Assembly (NCBI RefSeq): GCF_002737755.1
Contig: NZ_PEGH01000018.1
Coordinates: forward strand, 496,001-560,000
Length of the DNA: 64,000 nucleotides
Direction: 5' to 3'
Source of the DNA: Caulobacter sp. BP25
Lineage (GTDB): Bacteria > Pseudomonadota > Alphaproteobacteria > Caulobacterales > Caulobacteraceae
This document shows, piece after piece, positions 11,734-21,062 of the stretch. Numbering within the stretch: the stretch's first letter is position 1; each line of letters begins with the position of its first letter. The notes beneath the pieces were generated by a model that saw only the letters and a list, made by a program, of their open reading frames with translations, had not been told where the DNA came from and made no database searches. The translations under genes and the position numbers were made by a program.

Positions 11734-13667
11734 ACCCCGCTCAGCCGCCAGTAGGTCGCGTAGCGCTCGTGGGCGATGCGATGGTAGGGGACGAGGCGCA
11801 CAGCGTCCCCCTCCGCCGAGGTCACGGTGAACTCCAGCGGCTTGCCGGTCGGTCGGATGCGCGCGGCGACCGAGGCCGGATCGCCGGCCAGGGTTGGTGG
11901 CTTGAACGGGCTGTCGTTGTACGTCCCGTAGAGTCGCTCGTTGACGACGATGTCGGCGCCGGGCGCCAGGCCCTGGGTCCCCAGTGCGCCGGCTAGCACC
12001 AGCGGGCCATAGGTGAAGGCGGCGATGCCGGGGGCGGTGGGATCGGTCTCGAAGCCGGTCCGCATCTCCATCCGAAGCTCCACTGTGTCGCCGTCTTTCC
12101 AGGTGCGGGCGATCTCCAGGAAGCCGGGTGTCTTTGAGCGCAGGGCGACCTTGCCGTTGATCAGCACCGTGGCCGACGGGCTCCAGCCCGGATGACGCAG
12201 CTTCAGCGTCAGGGGGGTTGCGCGCTTGAGGCTCCAGCGAAGAGTGGTGGTCGGATCGTCCGGGAAGGTCGTGGTCTGGGTCAGGACCGCGTCGTGGGCC
12301 GTCCAGGCGACCTTCGAGGGGATGAAGAGGTTCACGTACAGCGTCTGGCCGTCGTGGAAATAGATGCTGTCGCGGTACTTGGCGTGGTTCTCCATGCCCG
12401 TGCCGGTGCAGCACCAGAACGAGTCCACGGGCGTGCAGTAGAGCTTCATGTAGCCCGGCCGCGCGCCCTGGAAGTACGTCACCATGCCGCTACCTGGGTC
12501 CTGCGAGGCCAGGATGCCGTTGTAGAGCGTGCGCTCATAGTCGTCGGCGTATTCGGCGCGAGGATCCTGGGCGAACAGGGCGCGGGTCAGCTTCAGCATG
12601 TTGTGCTGGCAGCAGGTCTCCGAGCCCTTGGCCGAGAAGACGTGCTTTTCGAAGTCGGCCCTGGGGAAGAAGTGCTCGTTGTCGCCCGAGCCGCCGGTCG
12701 CGAATGACCGGGTCCGCGTGACCGTTCGCCAGAAGAATAGGGCGGCGTCGCCGTAAGCGCCTTGGCTCGTGATCTCGTGAACGCGCTGGAAGCCGATCAC
12801 CTTCGGGATCTGGGTGTTGGCGTGCAAGCCATCCAGTGTGTCGCGGCCCTGCGACAGCGGCGTCAGCAGGGCCTTATGCGAGAAGCGCTCGGCGGCGATG
12901 CGGTAGCGCGTATCGCCCGTCAGGGCGAAGAGGTCGGCGAAGACCTCGTTCATCCCTCCGTGCTCGGTCGCCAGCATGGCCTCGAACTGGGCGTCCGACA
13001 GCGGCGCGGTGGCCTGTACCGTCCAGTCGGCCAGCCGCAGCAGGACGGCGCGGCTCGTCTGGCTGTCGGCCAGTTGCCAGCCGTCGCGCAGGCCGGCGAA
13101 CACCTTGTGCAGGGTGTACCAGGGCACGCCGGTGATTTTTTCGCCCCGGATGTGGGCCTCGACCAGGGCCGGGCCCTTGGGGAAGGCGCAGACAAGGCCC
13201 GAGTTCGACGCCGCCTGGCAGGCGGCCAGTTCTTCGGCGATATAGTCCACGCGCTGCTTGAAGCGCGCGTCGCCGGTCGAGCGGTACATCAGGGCGCAGG
13301 CCGACTGGTAGTGGCCCAGGGTGTGGCCGTGGCAGTTGATGTCGGCCCAGGTGGCCTCCGACTCCCAGCCGCCATAGGGCGCGGCCTTGGGCGCAAGGCC
13401 TGCGTTGGCGCGGAAGGCGCTAAGCAGGCGGTCGGGCTCCAACGACAGCAGATAGGCCTCGGTCTGGCGCTGGGCGTGCAAGAAGGGGCTGTCCAGCAAC
13501 TCGACGTCGCGCATGTCGAACGGCGAAAGGCGGGCGCCTTCACGCGCGCGCGGGGCCTGGGCCGCCAGCGCCGGCGTCGCGCTCATGGCGGCCAGCGCGC
13601 CGGCGATCACGGAACGCCTTGGCCATCCCGCGCGCAGGCCCTCGGAGCAACAGTCACCATGGGCCAT
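11730..13667 (-). CDS. Tat-exported DUF1680-family glycoside hydrolase (beta-L-arabinofuranosidase-like)
   Basis: This is a large (645-residue) exported enzyme of the DUF1680/GH127-GH146 group, whose characterised members release beta-L-arabinofuranose from plant or arabinogalactan glycans. The start at MAHGDCCSEG gives a twin-arginine signal (WPRRSVIAGALAAMSATPALA). The ORF could extend upstream, but without a better start. The (alpha/alpha)6 domain contains GWESEATWADINCHGHTLGHY, HTLHKVFAGL and GGMNEVFADL. The motif ETCCQHNMLKLTRALF, and Cys pairs in YCTPVDSFWCCTGTGMENHAK, match the zinc/cysteine centre of the group. Substrate not determinable. Confidence 0.85.
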   Translation of the reverse strand: MAHGDCCSEGLRAGWPRRSVIAGALAAMSATPALAAQAPRAREGARLSPFDMRDVELLDSPFLHAQRQTEAYLLSLEPDRLLSAFRANAGLAPKAAPYGGWESEATWADINCHGHTLGHYQSACALMYRSTGDARFKQRVDYIAEELAACQAASNSGLVCAFPKGPALVEAHIRGEKITGVPWYTLHKVFAGLRDGWQLADSQTSRAVLLRLADWTVQATAPLSDAQFEAMLATEHGGMNEVFADLFALTGDTRYRIAAERFSHKALLTPLSQGRDTLDGLHANTQIPKVIGFQRVHEITSQGAYGDAALFFWRTVTRTRSFATGGSGDNEHFFPRADFEKHVFSAKGSETCCQHNMLKLTRALFAQDPRAEYADDYERTLYNGILASQDPGSGMVTYFQGARPGYMKLYCTPVDSFWCCTGTGMENHAKYRDSIYFHDGQTLYVNLFIPSKVAWTAHDAVLTQTTTFPDDPTTTLRWSLKRATPLTLKLRHPGWSPSATVLINGKVALRSKTPGFLEIARTWKDGDTVELRMEMRTGFETDPTAPGIAAFTYGPLVLAGALGTQGLAPGADIVVNERLYGTYNDSPFKPPTLAGDPASVAARIRPTGKPLEFTVTSAEGDAVRLVPYHRIAHERYATYWRLSGV

Positions 13668-13703
13668 GCGCGAACTCCCTGACGCGATGCGGCCGTCGCC
13701 GCT

Positions 13704-13749
13704 TATTAGTAGGAGTAATAGGCGCTGGACGATGCAGAGGAAAGCGCTT
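13704..13749. promoter_or_regulatory. Candidate operator sites between the divergent glycosidase and thiD genes
   Basis: Within the roughly 130-bp divergent spacer there is an inverted repeat TATTA-N7-TAATA (13704-13720) and, 21 bp further on, the palindrome AAGCGCTT (13742-13749). The latter resembles the central core of LacI/GalR-family operators. A sugar-responsive repressor controlling the glycosidase is an inference; no such regulator gene lies next to it. Confidence 0.35.
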
Positions 13750-13794
13750 CGGCGAGGCCTCCCCATCGCCGCGATTCCCGCCTAAACCTCTTCC

Positions 13795-14610
13795 ATGTCC
13801 CAAGCTCCCGCTCCGGCGCCGAAAGGCCGCGTTCTCGTCATCGCCGGATCGGATTCCGGGGGCGGGGCGGGGATCCAGGCCGACATCAAGACCATCACCG
13901 CGCTGGGCGGCTATGCGGCCACGGCGATCACGGCGGTGACCGTGCAAAACACCCTGGGCGTCACCGGCGTCCACCCGATCCCGCTCGACATCATCGCCGC
14001 CCAGGCCCGCGCGGTGCTGGACGATATCGGCGCCGACGCGATCAAGACCGGCATGCTGGGCGACGCGAGCGTGGTCGAGACCGTCGCCGCTGCGATCGAC
14101 CACGCCGGCAAGGTTCCGGCGGTGATCGACCCCGTCATGGTTGCCAAGGGCGGCGCGCCCTTGCTGGCGGAGGCGGCGATCGGCGCGGTGAAGACGCTGA
14201 TGATCCCGCGCGCCGCGCTGCTGACGCCGAACGCTCCCGAAGCGGCCGCCCTGACCGGCCTGGTGGTCGAGACCACCGACGACCTGCGCCGGGCGGGCGA
14301 GGCCCTGCTGGCCCTTGGCGCCAAGGCGGTGCTGATGAAGGGCGGCCATGTGGCCGGAGAGCGCGTCGTCGACGTGCTGATGACGCCCGACGGCGAGACC
14401 ACCTACGAGGGCGAGCGGATCGAGACCCGCCACACGCACGGCACCGGCTGCACGCTGGCCAGCGCCTGCGCGACGGGCCTGGCTCAGGGCCTGCCGTTGG
14501 AGCAGGCCGTGGCGCGGGCCTGGAACTACGTCCACGAGGCCATGCTGCGCGCGCCGGGCTTTGGCGGCGGCCACGGCCCGCTGGACCACGGCTGGACGCT
14601 GCGCGCATGA
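13795..14610 (+). CDS. thiD: Hydroxymethylpyrimidine/phosphomethylpyrimidine kinase ThiD
   Basis: ThiD, 271 residues, phosphorylates HMP and HMP-phosphate to HMP-pyrophosphate, the pyrimidine precursor of thiamine. The ribokinase-fold N-terminus VLVIAGSDSGGGAGIQADIKT is diagnostic, as are VIDPVMVAKGG, LLTPNAPEA and the C-terminal anion-hole motif HGTGCTLASACATGLA. The next gene starts inside its stop codon (ATGA overlap at 14607). No thiamine riboswitch was recognised upstream. Confidence 0.94.
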   Translation: MSQAPAPAPKGRVLVIAGSDSGGGAGIQADIKTITALGGYAATAITAVTVQNTLGVTGVHPIPLDIIAAQARAVLDDIGADAIKTGMLGDASVVETVAAAIDHAGKVPAVIDPVMVAKGGAPLLAEAAIGAVKTLMIPRAALLTPNAPEAAALTGLVVETTDDLRRAGEALLALGAKAVLMKGGHVAGERVVDVLMTPDGETTYEGERIETRHTHGTGCTLASACATGLAQGLPLEQAVARAWNYVHEAMLRAPGFGGGHGPLDHGWTLRA

Positions 14611-15191
14611 CACAGACGCTGGAAGCTCGCCTCGCTGAGATCGTCCGCGCCACCCCGACCACCTGGGCGGTGCTCCAGACGGCGCGCGAGCTTGATCTGC
14701 CTGACTGGATGATCTTTTCCGGCGCGGTCTACCAGCCCGTCTGGAACCAGCTGACAGGGCGGCCGCTGGACTACGGCATCAAGGACTATGATCTGGCCTA
14801 TCACGACGCCAGCGACGTCAGCTACGAGGCCGAGGACGTGGTCATCAAGCGCGTGGCCGCCGCCTTCGAGCCGCCGCTTCGTGAGCTGGTCGAGGTCCGC
14901 AACCAGGCGCGGGTGCATCTGTGGTTCGCCAAGAAGTTCGGCGCCGACGAGCCCTATCCGCCGCTGGAAAACAGCGCCGCGGCGCTGAAGCGCTTCGTGG
15001 CCACGGCCTTCTGCGTCGGGGTGCGGCTGGAGGCGGACGACAGCCTGACCGTCCATGCGCCGTTTGGCCTGGAGGACCTGTTCGACCTGCGCCTGCGCCC
15101 CAATCCGCTTCGTCCGTCTGGCGCGGGCGGCTGGGAGCGCACTACGGGTTCGGCCAAGGCGCGCTGGCCCGAGATTTCGATCGACGGCTAG
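14607..15191 (+). CDS. Nucleotidyltransferase-like family protein (COG3575/PF06042 type)
   Basis: A 194-residue soluble protein that resembles the nucleotidyltransferase-like family typified by PF06042. The conserved feature is WMIFSGAVYQPVWNQLTG followed by GIKDYDLAYHDASD, where the Asp residues of KDYDL would be the metal ligands, then ARVHLWF and FGLEDLFDLRLRPNP near the C-terminus. The reaction is unknown for the family. It overlaps thiD by 4 bp, implying coupled translation, but a role in thiamine synthesis is not established. Confidence 0.8.
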   Translation: MTQTLEARLAEIVRATPTTWAVLQTARELDLPDWMIFSGAVYQPVWNQLTGRPLDYGIKDYDLAYHDASDVSYEAEDVVIKRVAAAFEPPLRELVEVRNQARVHLWFAKKFGADEPYPPLENSAAALKRFVATAFCVGVRLEADDSLTVHAPFGLEDLFDLRLRPNPLRPSGAGGWERTTGSAKARWPEISIDG

Positions 15192-15199
15192 CGAAACCT

Positions 15200-15303
15200 G
15201 TCATCCCGGCCAAGCGCGAAGCGCGCCGAGCCGGGACCGTCAGGCGCTCTGAGCTCTCCGCGATCCCGGGCCACCGCTGCGCTCGCCCGGGAGGACAGCG
15301 TGG
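15200..15303. repeat. Intergenic palindromic repeat-like element
   Basis: Two neighbouring GC-rich palindromes: one bounded by TCATCCCGGC and GCCGGGAC, the other by CCCGGG on both sides of a CGCTGCGCTCG loop. The space lies between two co-directional genes. The style matches the other palindromic intergenic elements in this window, but it is not a close copy of any of them. Confidence 0.45.
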
Positions 15304-15390
15304 ATTGTCACCGGGACAATAAAGGCTTTGCGCCTCGTCCGGCGCACGCATAACAGCGATGTCCATCGGAGTTCCGGGAGATCGCCCGCC

Positions 15391-16212
15391 ATGCGCCAGT
15401 GGACCATAGACGCCTTCGCCAACGCCCCCTTCAAGGGAAATCCAGCCTGCGTGGTCGAGCCGTTCGCGGCCTGGCCCTCAGACGCCTGGATGCAGGCTCT
15501 GGCCGCCGAGAACAACCAGGCCGAGACGGCCTTCCTGCTGAAGACGGACGACCCGGCGCGCTTTGGCCTGCGCTGGTTCACGCCGGCCCTTGAGGCGCCG
15601 CTATGCGGCCACGCCACACTGGCGGCGGCGCATTTGCTGTTCGAGGAGCTGGGCGTCGAGGTTCCGCTGCTGACCTTCGACACCCTGTCGGGCCCTCTGA
15701 CTGTGAAGCGGGCGGGCGAGGGGCTGGAGATGGACTTTCCCGCCGATCCGCCGCGTAGGACCTCTGTTCCCGACGGCCTGGTCGACGCGCTGGGCGCGAC
15801 GCCGGTCGAGGTCTGGGCGGGCGCCTATCTGATCGCGGTGCTGGCCGACGAGGCGACGGTGCGGGCGCTGAAGCCAGACCTGGCGGCTCTGAAGGCGATC
15901 GGCGGCGAGGCGACCGGCGGGCCGGGCCAGACGGTCGTGGTGGCGCTAGCCGATCCTGGCCAGGCTTACGCGGTGGTCAGCCGCTTCTTCGCGCCCGGCT
16001 TCGGCATCCCAGAGGACCCCACGACGGGCTCGGCCCACTGCATTCTCATGCCGCTCTACGGCGATAAGCTGGGCGCGGAGGTCCTGAGCTTCCATCAGGC
16101 CTATCCAGGCCGTGGCGGGGACCTGGAATGCGAACGCCGCGGCGCGCGCATCTTGCTGCGCGGCCGCGGCGTCACGGTGGTGGAGAGCCGGCTGCGGGTG
16201 CAGTCGGCCTAG
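15391..16212 (+). CDS. PhzF-family isomerase/epimerase
   Basis: A 273-residue member of the PhzF phenazine-biosynthesis-like fold (diaminopimelate-epimerase-like). The start at [22 protein letters not shown] is preceded by CGGGAG and gives the exact family N-terminus. It has [13 protein letters not shown] with the presumed catalytic Glu, then [23 protein letters not shown], and [18 protein letters not shown] in the C-terminal half. There is no phenazine pathway nearby; most such proteins have unknown substrates. Confidence 0.88.
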   Translation: MRQWTIDAFANAPFKGNPACVVEPFAAWPSDAWMQALAAENNQAETAFLLKTDDPARFGLRWFTPALEAPLCGHATLAAAHLLFEELGVEVPLLTFDTLSGPLTVKRAGEGLEMDFPADPPRRTSVPDGLVDALGATPVEVWAGAYLIAVLADEATVRALKPDLAALKAIGGEATGGPGQTVVVALADPGQAYAVVSRFFAPGFGIPEDPTTGSAHCILMPLYGDKLGAEVLSFHQAYPGRGGDLECERRGARILLRGRGVTVVESRLRVQSA

Positions 16213-16218
16213 TCGTTG

Positions 16219-16569
16219 CTACCAGCGGTTCGGGCCGCGGTGGTCGCCATAACCATAGCCATAGTCGCGGTCATGGCGCTCATAACGGATTTGGGCGCTG
16301 ATGCGGTCGAAGCGGCGGTCGAGATCGGCGCGCTCCCAGCCGCTCAGGCCGCCTCGGCGATAGCGCTGTTCCAGGCGCTCGGTGTCACGCAGCTCGGCGC
16401 GCAGGCGTTGGGCTTCGTTGCGGGTCAGCGCGCCGTTGCGCTGCCCCATGTCGATCCGGCGCTCCAGCTGGTCCTGGCGCTGGTTGACCGGTTGGGCCGA
16501 GGCGACAGCGGGAAGCGCGGCGGCCGCCAGGGCCGAGACCGTAACGATCGGGATCAGGATCTTCTTCAT
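16219..16569 (-). CDS. Small exported protein, unknown function
   Basis: A 116-residue protein with a clear signal peptide (MKKILIPIVTVSALAAAALPAVASA). The mature part is highly charged and helical (RQDQLERRIDMGQRNGALTRNEAQRLRAEL, then DRRFDRISAQIRYERHDRD), and it ends in a Tyr/Gly/Asp/Arg tail. It resembles the small periplasmic Arg/Glu-rich helical proteins common in alphaproteobacteria. It converges on the PhzF gene with 6 bp between stops. No function can be assigned. Confidence 0.75.
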   Translation of the reverse strand: MKKILIPIVTVSALAAAALPAVASAQPVNQRQDQLERRIDMGQRNGALTRNEAQRLRAELRDTERLEQRYRRGGLSGWERADLDRRFDRISAQIRYERHDRDYGYGYGDHRGPNRW

Positions 16570-16714
16570 CGGTTCGGTTCCTCTTGAACATCTCCGCCGA
16601 CCTGTCCCGGGGAGGTGGGAGGACGACGTTGAGGTCAGAGAAACATGCGACGGCTGAAGCGGTTCTGAGCCGCTCGTTGTCTCGTGTTCAGGAAGATTGG
16701 GGCTCAGGTTGGAC

Positions 16715-18616
16715 TCAAGCGGCCTTGGCCATACGGGCCGAGGCGATGGCGTCCTCGATCGCGCCGTAGAGCTTGGTCACCTCGACCGGCTTGGCGACGT
16801 GGCCTTCCATGCCGGCGGCCAGATAGTCCTCGATCTGGTGGGCCAGGGCGTTGGCGGTCACGGCGACGATCGGAGTGCGGGTGCGGCCTTCCTGCGCTTC
16901 TAGGGAGCGGATCGCGCGGGCGGCCTCAATGCCGTCCATGACGGGCATGTGGATGTCCATCAGGATGATGTCGAACCTGGCGGCCTTCCAGGCTTCGAGG
17001 CAGGCCTTGCCGTCTGGGACCATCGTCACTTCGGCGCCCAGCGGGGCCAGGACAGCTTCGATGACCTTCTGGTTCGTCGGATTGTCGTCGGCGGCGAGAA
17101 CCCGCAGCGGCGCTCTTCCGCCTCGCGCGGACTTGCGGACGACGGCGGGGGCCTCGTCGTCGTCGATATAGTGGACCTCGGTCAGGGTCTCCTCGCGCGG
17201 CAGGGCGACCAGGACGGTGAAGGTCGAGCCCCGGCCTTCGCGGCTCTGGACCTTGATCGAGCCGCCCATCAGGGCCGTCAGCTCGCGGCAGATGGCCAGG
17301 CCCAGGCCCGAACCGCCGAAGCGGCGGGTTGTCGAGCTGTCGGCCTGAACGAACTTGTCGAACAGACGCGGCAGAATCTCAGGCGCGACGCCGATGCCGG
17401 TGTCGGCCACGTCGATCCGCAGGCCCGAGCCGTCCTCGGCTGAGGCGAACCGAACGGCGACCGCGCCCTCGAGCGTGAACTTCAGCGCGTTCGAGATCAG
17501 GTTGCCGAGAATCTGGCGCAGGCGATCGACGTCGCCGCGCCACAGGCCATGGGCCTCGGGCGCCACGGCCACCTCGAAGGCCAGCCCCTTGTCGCGAGCC
17601 TGGCAGGCATAAGCCTCGCGGATGGATTGGGCCAGCTGGGCGATGTCGAAGGGGCGGTCCTGAATCTCCAGACGGCCAGCCTCGATCTTGGACAGGTCCA
17701 GTACGTCGTTCAGCACCGCCAGCAGTAGGCTTCCCGACTCGCGGATCACCGCCAGGCGCTCGCGCTGTGCGGGGGTCAACTCGTCCATGTCCATGACCTC
17801 GGCCATGGCCAGCACGCCATTCAGGGGCGTGCGGATTTCGTGGCTCATATTAGCCAGGAAATGCGACTTCAGGACGTTGGCGGTATTGGCCTCGTCGCGG
17901 GCCCTGACCAGTTCCGCCATGGCCCCGCGCAGATCCTCGTCATTGGCGCGGAGCCGGCTGACCAGATGGTTGAAGCTGTCGATCAGACTCTGGAAAACCT
18001 CGTCGTCGGCGGTTTGCTCCACTGGCATGAAGCGCCCGCCCACGGCGGTTTCGTGCATGGCTTCCGAGAGGCGCTCCATCGGACGTGTCATGCGGCGCGC
18101 CAGGCCGTTGGCCAACAGGATCGCCAAGCCCGCCGAGCCGAAGAACAGGGCGCCGGTTAAGGCGAGATCCCGGGCTAGAATCTGGCCGATGCCCGGGCGG
18201 CGGGCGACCAGCGACGCGGCGCCGATCTTGCGGCCGTTCAGCTCGACTGGACGCGTCAGGATGTCGGCGTCCGCCGGCGTGGGCTCCCCGATCTGGGCGA
18301 CGATCCGGCCACTGGAATCGGTGATGCGCACGGCCGCGACGCCCGGCGCCTTGGCCACGGCGCTCAGCGCCCGGTAGACGCCGGCCAGATTGTTGTCGGC
18401 CAGAGGGCCCGCCGCGCCGGCCGCCACCATCTGGGCCAGCACCGCATGGTTGGCGCGAGACTCCTGTCGCGCCACGCTCCACTGCTGCAGCATGAAGCAC
18501 AGACACGCCGCCACGAGGGCGATGACCGTGGTGGCGAGGGCCACGCCGGCGATTCGCGCCTGAAGGGGCGCGTGGGTCGATTCGCGGTTCGCGCGCGTGA
18601 TCTGTCTGTCGCTCAT
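16715..18616 (-). CDS. Membrane-bound hybrid histidine kinase with C-terminal receiver
   Basis: This sensor kinase has 633 residues. The start [13 protein letters not shown] is chosen because the upstream extension is poor. Helix 1 is near residues 22-45 ([19 protein letters not shown]), a periplasmic sensor region runs from about 50 to 140, and helix 2 ([21 protein letters not shown]) precedes a HAMP linker. HisKA has H259 in [19 protein letters not shown]. The ATPase has [20 protein letters not shown] and [12 protein letters not shown]. The receiver (about 500-620) has D554 in [11 protein letters not shown]. The ligand is unknown. Confidence 0.92.
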   Translation of the reverse strand: MSDRQITRANRESTHAPLQARIAGVALATTVIALVAACLCFMLQQWSVARQESRANHAVLAQMVAAGAAGPLADNNLAGVYRALSAVAKAPGVAAVRITDSSGRIVAQIGEPTPADADILTRPVELNGRKIGAASLVARRPGIGQILARDLALTGALFFGSAGLAILLANGLARRMTRPMERLSEAMHETAVGGRFMPVEQTADDEVFQSLIDSFNHLVSRLRANDEDLRGAMAELVRARDEANTANVLKSHFLANMSHEIRTPLNGVLAMAEVMDMDELTPAQRERLAVIRESGSLLLAVLNDVLDLSKIEAGRLEIQDRPFDIAQLAQSIREAYACQARDKGLAFEVAVAPEAHGLWRGDVDRLRQILGNLISNALKFTLEGAVAVRFASAEDGSGLRIDVADTGIGVAPEILPRLFDKFVQADSSTTRRFGGSGLGLAICRELTALMGGSIKVQSREGRGSTFTVLVALPREETLTEVHYIDDDEAPAVVRKSARGGRAPLRVLAADDNPTNQKVIEAVLAPLGAEVTMVPDGKACLEAWKAARFDIILMDIHMPVMDGIEAARAIRSLEAQEGRTRTPIVAVTANALAHQIEDYLAAGMEGHVAKPVEVTKLYGAIEDAIASARMAKAA

Positions 18617-18785
18617 AGGCGTCCAGGACTCAATTCTAGCGTCAGTTTGCCGCAAGGTTCCTAACGCTTCACTTCCAAATCGACGCCGTGCCCGTCACGC
18701 TAACGATTGCGTGCATTTACGCGTTGCCTTTTCGTTAACTTCCTATTTACCGTCTTTCTTAGTGTTTTGTTTACGGAGAGCGGGC

Positions 18786-19118
18786 GTGGAAAAAGTGTTT
18801 GTTGCTCAACGGGTCGCGACGAAGTTGTTTGCGTCGGAGAAGGCCGTGGACGCTGCCATGGTGCAGGTCTCGGAGATGATCGCCGAACTGGTGCAGGCGC
18901 GTAAGGACATGGGCCTGTCGGCCACGGTCGGAAATGACGCGACGGCCAAATTCGCCGAAGCGATGCAGGCGCTGGCCTCGGCCCGCACCTCGATCGTCGA
19001 GGCCCACGCCCAGCTGGACGAAACGCGCCTGCGCGTTGGCATCCGCACCAAGCTGGCCGGTTTCGAGGACAAGGACGCCTATCCGGCGGTGCAGGGGGTC
19101 CTGCGCGAAGTCGGGTGA
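18786..19118 (+). CDS. Conserved small cytoplasmic protein, unknown function
   Basis: A 110-residue protein read from GTG with a GGAGA ribosome site 7 bp upstream. It is almost wholly helical: VAQRVATKLFASEKAVDAAMVQVSEMIAELVQARKDM, then AEAMQALASARTSIVEAHAQLDETRLRVG. This suggests a four-helix or coiled-coil protein. No membrane segment or signal is seen. It is transcribed away from the hybrid kinase gene and ends at a strong terminator. The function is not recognised. Confidence 0.7.
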   Translation: MEKVFVAQRVATKLFASEKAVDAAMVQVSEMIAELVQARKDMGLSATVGNDATAKFAEAMQALASARTSIVEAHAQLDETRLRVGIRTKLAGFEDKDAYPAVQGVLREVG

Positions 19119-19143
19119 ACTTAAGATTGCAATAGTTTAATAC

Positions 19144-19176
19144 AAAAGGCCTCTAATCACGGTTAGAGGCCTTTTT
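19144..19176 (+). terminator. Strong hairpin terminator immediately before the next start codon
   Basis: A perfect 13-bp stem (AAAAGGCCTCTAA with TTAGAGGCCTTTT) and a 6-nt loop, ending in TTTTT. It ends 1 bp before the ATG at 19178, so the downstream gene could not be read as part of a transcript ending here. Confidence 0.85.
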
Positions 19177-19177
19177 C

Positions 19178-19600
19178 ATGTTCCCTTCTGCTTCAGTGAT
19201 CCTTGGGTTGCTCATCTTCGTCCTTGTCTGCGTGTTCGCGTGGGTGAAGGGCGGAGCGGCCGAACGCGCGGCGGCGACCCTGATTCTTTTTTCGATCCTG
19301 GCGAATTTCGCGATCCATGCTTTCACGCCGAAGGAGACCCAGAGCTTCCTGTTGCTGGGTCTCGACGGTTTCCTCGCGGCGAGTCTGCTATTGCTGGCGC
19401 TGCGCTATGCAAGCTTCTGGCTGGGCGGCGCGGTGATGCTGCAGGCGGTTCAGTTCAGCCTGCACGCCTACTACCTGGTCACCGAAATGCGCCACGACCG
19501 CAACTATGCGGTGGTCAACAACCTTGTGACCTATGGCTTGCTGCTCTTGATCCTTCTCGGGACGGTGCGTGCGTGGCGTTCGCGGAAGTCCGGAAAATAA
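19178..19600 (+). CDS. Four-helix integral membrane protein, unknown function
   Basis: A 140-residue membrane protein with about four helices: VILGLLIFVLVCVFAWV, AAATLILFSILANFAIHAF, FLLLGLDGFLAASLLLLAL and LVTYGLLLLILLGTVRAW. The ATG used lies directly after a terminator hairpin, so no free Shine-Dalgarno site exists for it. An in-frame GTG at 19196 is an alternative. It resembles small uncharacterised membrane proteins of Caulobacteraceae; no function is recognised. Confidence 0.65.
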   Translation: MFPSASVILGLLIFVLVCVFAWVKGGAAERAAATLILFSILANFAIHAFTPKETQSFLLLGLDGFLAASLLLLALRYASFWLGGAVMLQAVQFSLHAYYLVTEMRHDRNYAVVNNLVTYGLLLLILLGTVRAWRSRKSGK

Positions 19601-19688
19601 TTCCTCCAGCGCGCCGACACTCCGGCGAGGCGCGACAAATCTCTCCTTGCCTTTCGCCCGCGAACAGGGTTTCTCGCCGGCGGGCCAC

Positions 19689-19735
19689 GCCCCCCAACGG
19701 GGCGCAGTCCATCTGTAAGGATGGGAGACATCGCT
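19689..19735 (+). ncRNA. serC leader RNA motif (two hairpins, second covers the ribosome site)
   Basis: Upstream of serC are two small hairpins. The first is GCCCC/GGGGC (19689-19703). The second is CCATC with GATGG (19709-19724), whose 3' arm includes part of the AAGGATGGGAGA ribosome-binding region. This is the arrangement described for the alphaproteobacterial serC leader, whose last stem overlaps the serC Shine-Dalgarno site. Control of serC translation is known only as a proposal for this motif. Confidence 0.65.
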
Positions 19736-20911
19736 ATGACCACGACCCTCGCCAAGCCGGCGATCCGCCCGGCTCGCCCCGAGTTCTCTTCCGGCCCCTG
19801 CGCTAAGCGCCCTGGCTGGACCCCCGAAAATCTCAGAAACGCTGTCCTGGGTCGGTCGCACCGCTCCAAGCTTGGCAAGGCGCGCCTGAAGGCCGCCATC
19901 GACCAGACGCGCGAAGTGCTGGAAGTCCCGGCCGACTTCCTGATCGGCATCGTCGCCGGCTCGGACACCGGCGCCGTCGAAATGGCGATGTGGTCGATGC
20001 TGGGCGCGCGCCCCGTCCAACTGCTGGCCTTCGAGTCCTTCGGCAAGGACTGGGTCACGGACGTCACCAAGCAACTGAAGCTGCCCGACGTCGAGGTGCT
20101 GAGCGCCCCGTACGGCCAGCTGCCCGACACCTCCAAGGTCGATCCGGCCAAGGACCTCGTCTTCACCTGGAACGGTACGACCTCGGGCGTGCGTGTGCCC
20201 AACGCCGACTTCATCTCGGCCGACCGTGAAGGCATCACCATCTGCGACGCCACCTCGGCCGCCTTCGCCCAGGACCTGGACTGGGCCAAGCTGGATGTCG
20301 TGACCTTCTCCTGGCAGAAGGCGCTGGGCGGCGAGGGCGCACACGGGATCCTGATCCTGTCGCCGCGCGCCGTGGCCCGCCTGGAAAGCTACACGCCGGC
20401 CTGGCCCATGCCCAAGCTGTTCCGCATGACGAAAGCCGGCAAGATCGCCGCCGACATCTTCGAAGGCGCGACGATCAACACCCCGTCGATGCTGTGCGTC
20501 GAAGACGCCCTGGACGCCCTGAAGTGGGCTTCGTCCATCGGTGGCCTGCAGGCCATGCAGGCCCGCGCCGACCAGAACCTGAAGGTCCTGGCCGACTGGG
20601 TCGCCAAGACCCCGTGGGTCGATTTCTTGGCCGCCACGCCGGAGATCCGGTCGAACACCTCGGTGTGCCTAAAGGTCGTGGATCCCAAGATCTGCGCCCT
20701 GCCGGACGATGCTCAAGCCGACTTCGCCAAGAAGCTGGCCAGCCTGCTCGAGAAGGAGGGCGCGGCCCTCGACATCGGCGGCTATCGCGACGCCCCGGCC
20801 GGCCTGCGCATCTGGTGCGGCGCCACCGTTGAGGCTTCGGACCTCGAGGCCCTGACGCCCTGGCTCGACTGGGCCTTCGCCACCGTCTGCGCCGAACTGG
20901 CCGCCGCTTAA
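19736..20911 (+). CDS. serC: Phosphoserine aminotransferase
   Basis: SerC, 391 residues, converts 3-phosphohydroxypyruvate and glutamate to phosphoserine, using PLP, in serine synthesis. The start [28 protein letters not shown] follows GGGAGA; ATG 19721 is less likely because the leader hairpin covers it. The PLP lysine is K195 in [13 protein letters not shown]. It also has [10 protein letters not shown] and DATSAAF. This is the longer alphaproteobacterial type. serA lies 151 bp downstream with a palindromic element in between. Confidence 0.95.
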   Translation: MTTTLAKPAIRPARPEFSSGPCAKRPGWTPENLRNAVLGRSHRSKLGKARLKAAIDQTREVLEVPADFLIGIVAGSDTGAVEMAMWSMLGARPVQLLAFESFGKDWVTDVTKQLKLPDVEVLSAPYGQLPDTSKVDPAKDLVFTWNGTTSGVRVPNADFISADREGITICDATSAAFAQDLDWAKLDVVTFSWQKALGGEGAHGILILSPRAVARLESYTPAWPMPKLFRMTKAGKIAADIFEGATINTPSMLCVEDALDALKWASSIGGLQAMQARADQNLKVLADWVAKTPWVDFLAATPEIRSNTSVCLKVVDPKICALPDDAQADFAKKLASLLEKEGAALDIGGYRDAPAGLRIWCGATVEASDLEALTPWLDWAFATVCAELAAA

Positions 20912-20923
20912 AGCCCTTTACGG

Positions 20924-21030
20924 GCCCCCTCCGCGCTGCGCGCTCCTCCCCCAGAGGGGGAAGAAAGATCGCGCTTCCCCTTCCTCCCCCACCCGGGGGA
21001 GGGGGACCGCCGAACGGCGGTGGAGGGGGC
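20924..21030. repeat. Palindromic intergenic element between serC and serA
   Basis: A roughly 107-bp element bounded by GCCCCCTCC and GGAGGGGGC. It contains three internal hairpins, including CCTCCCCC/GGGGGAGG and GACCGCCGAACGGCGGT. It resembles in style, though not in exact sequence, the 116-bp element found three times elsewhere. It may attenuate or stabilise the serC-serA transcript. Confidence 0.6.
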
Positions 21031-21062
21031 TTCCCCACCCCATTCTCCGCAAGGAAACCTCC

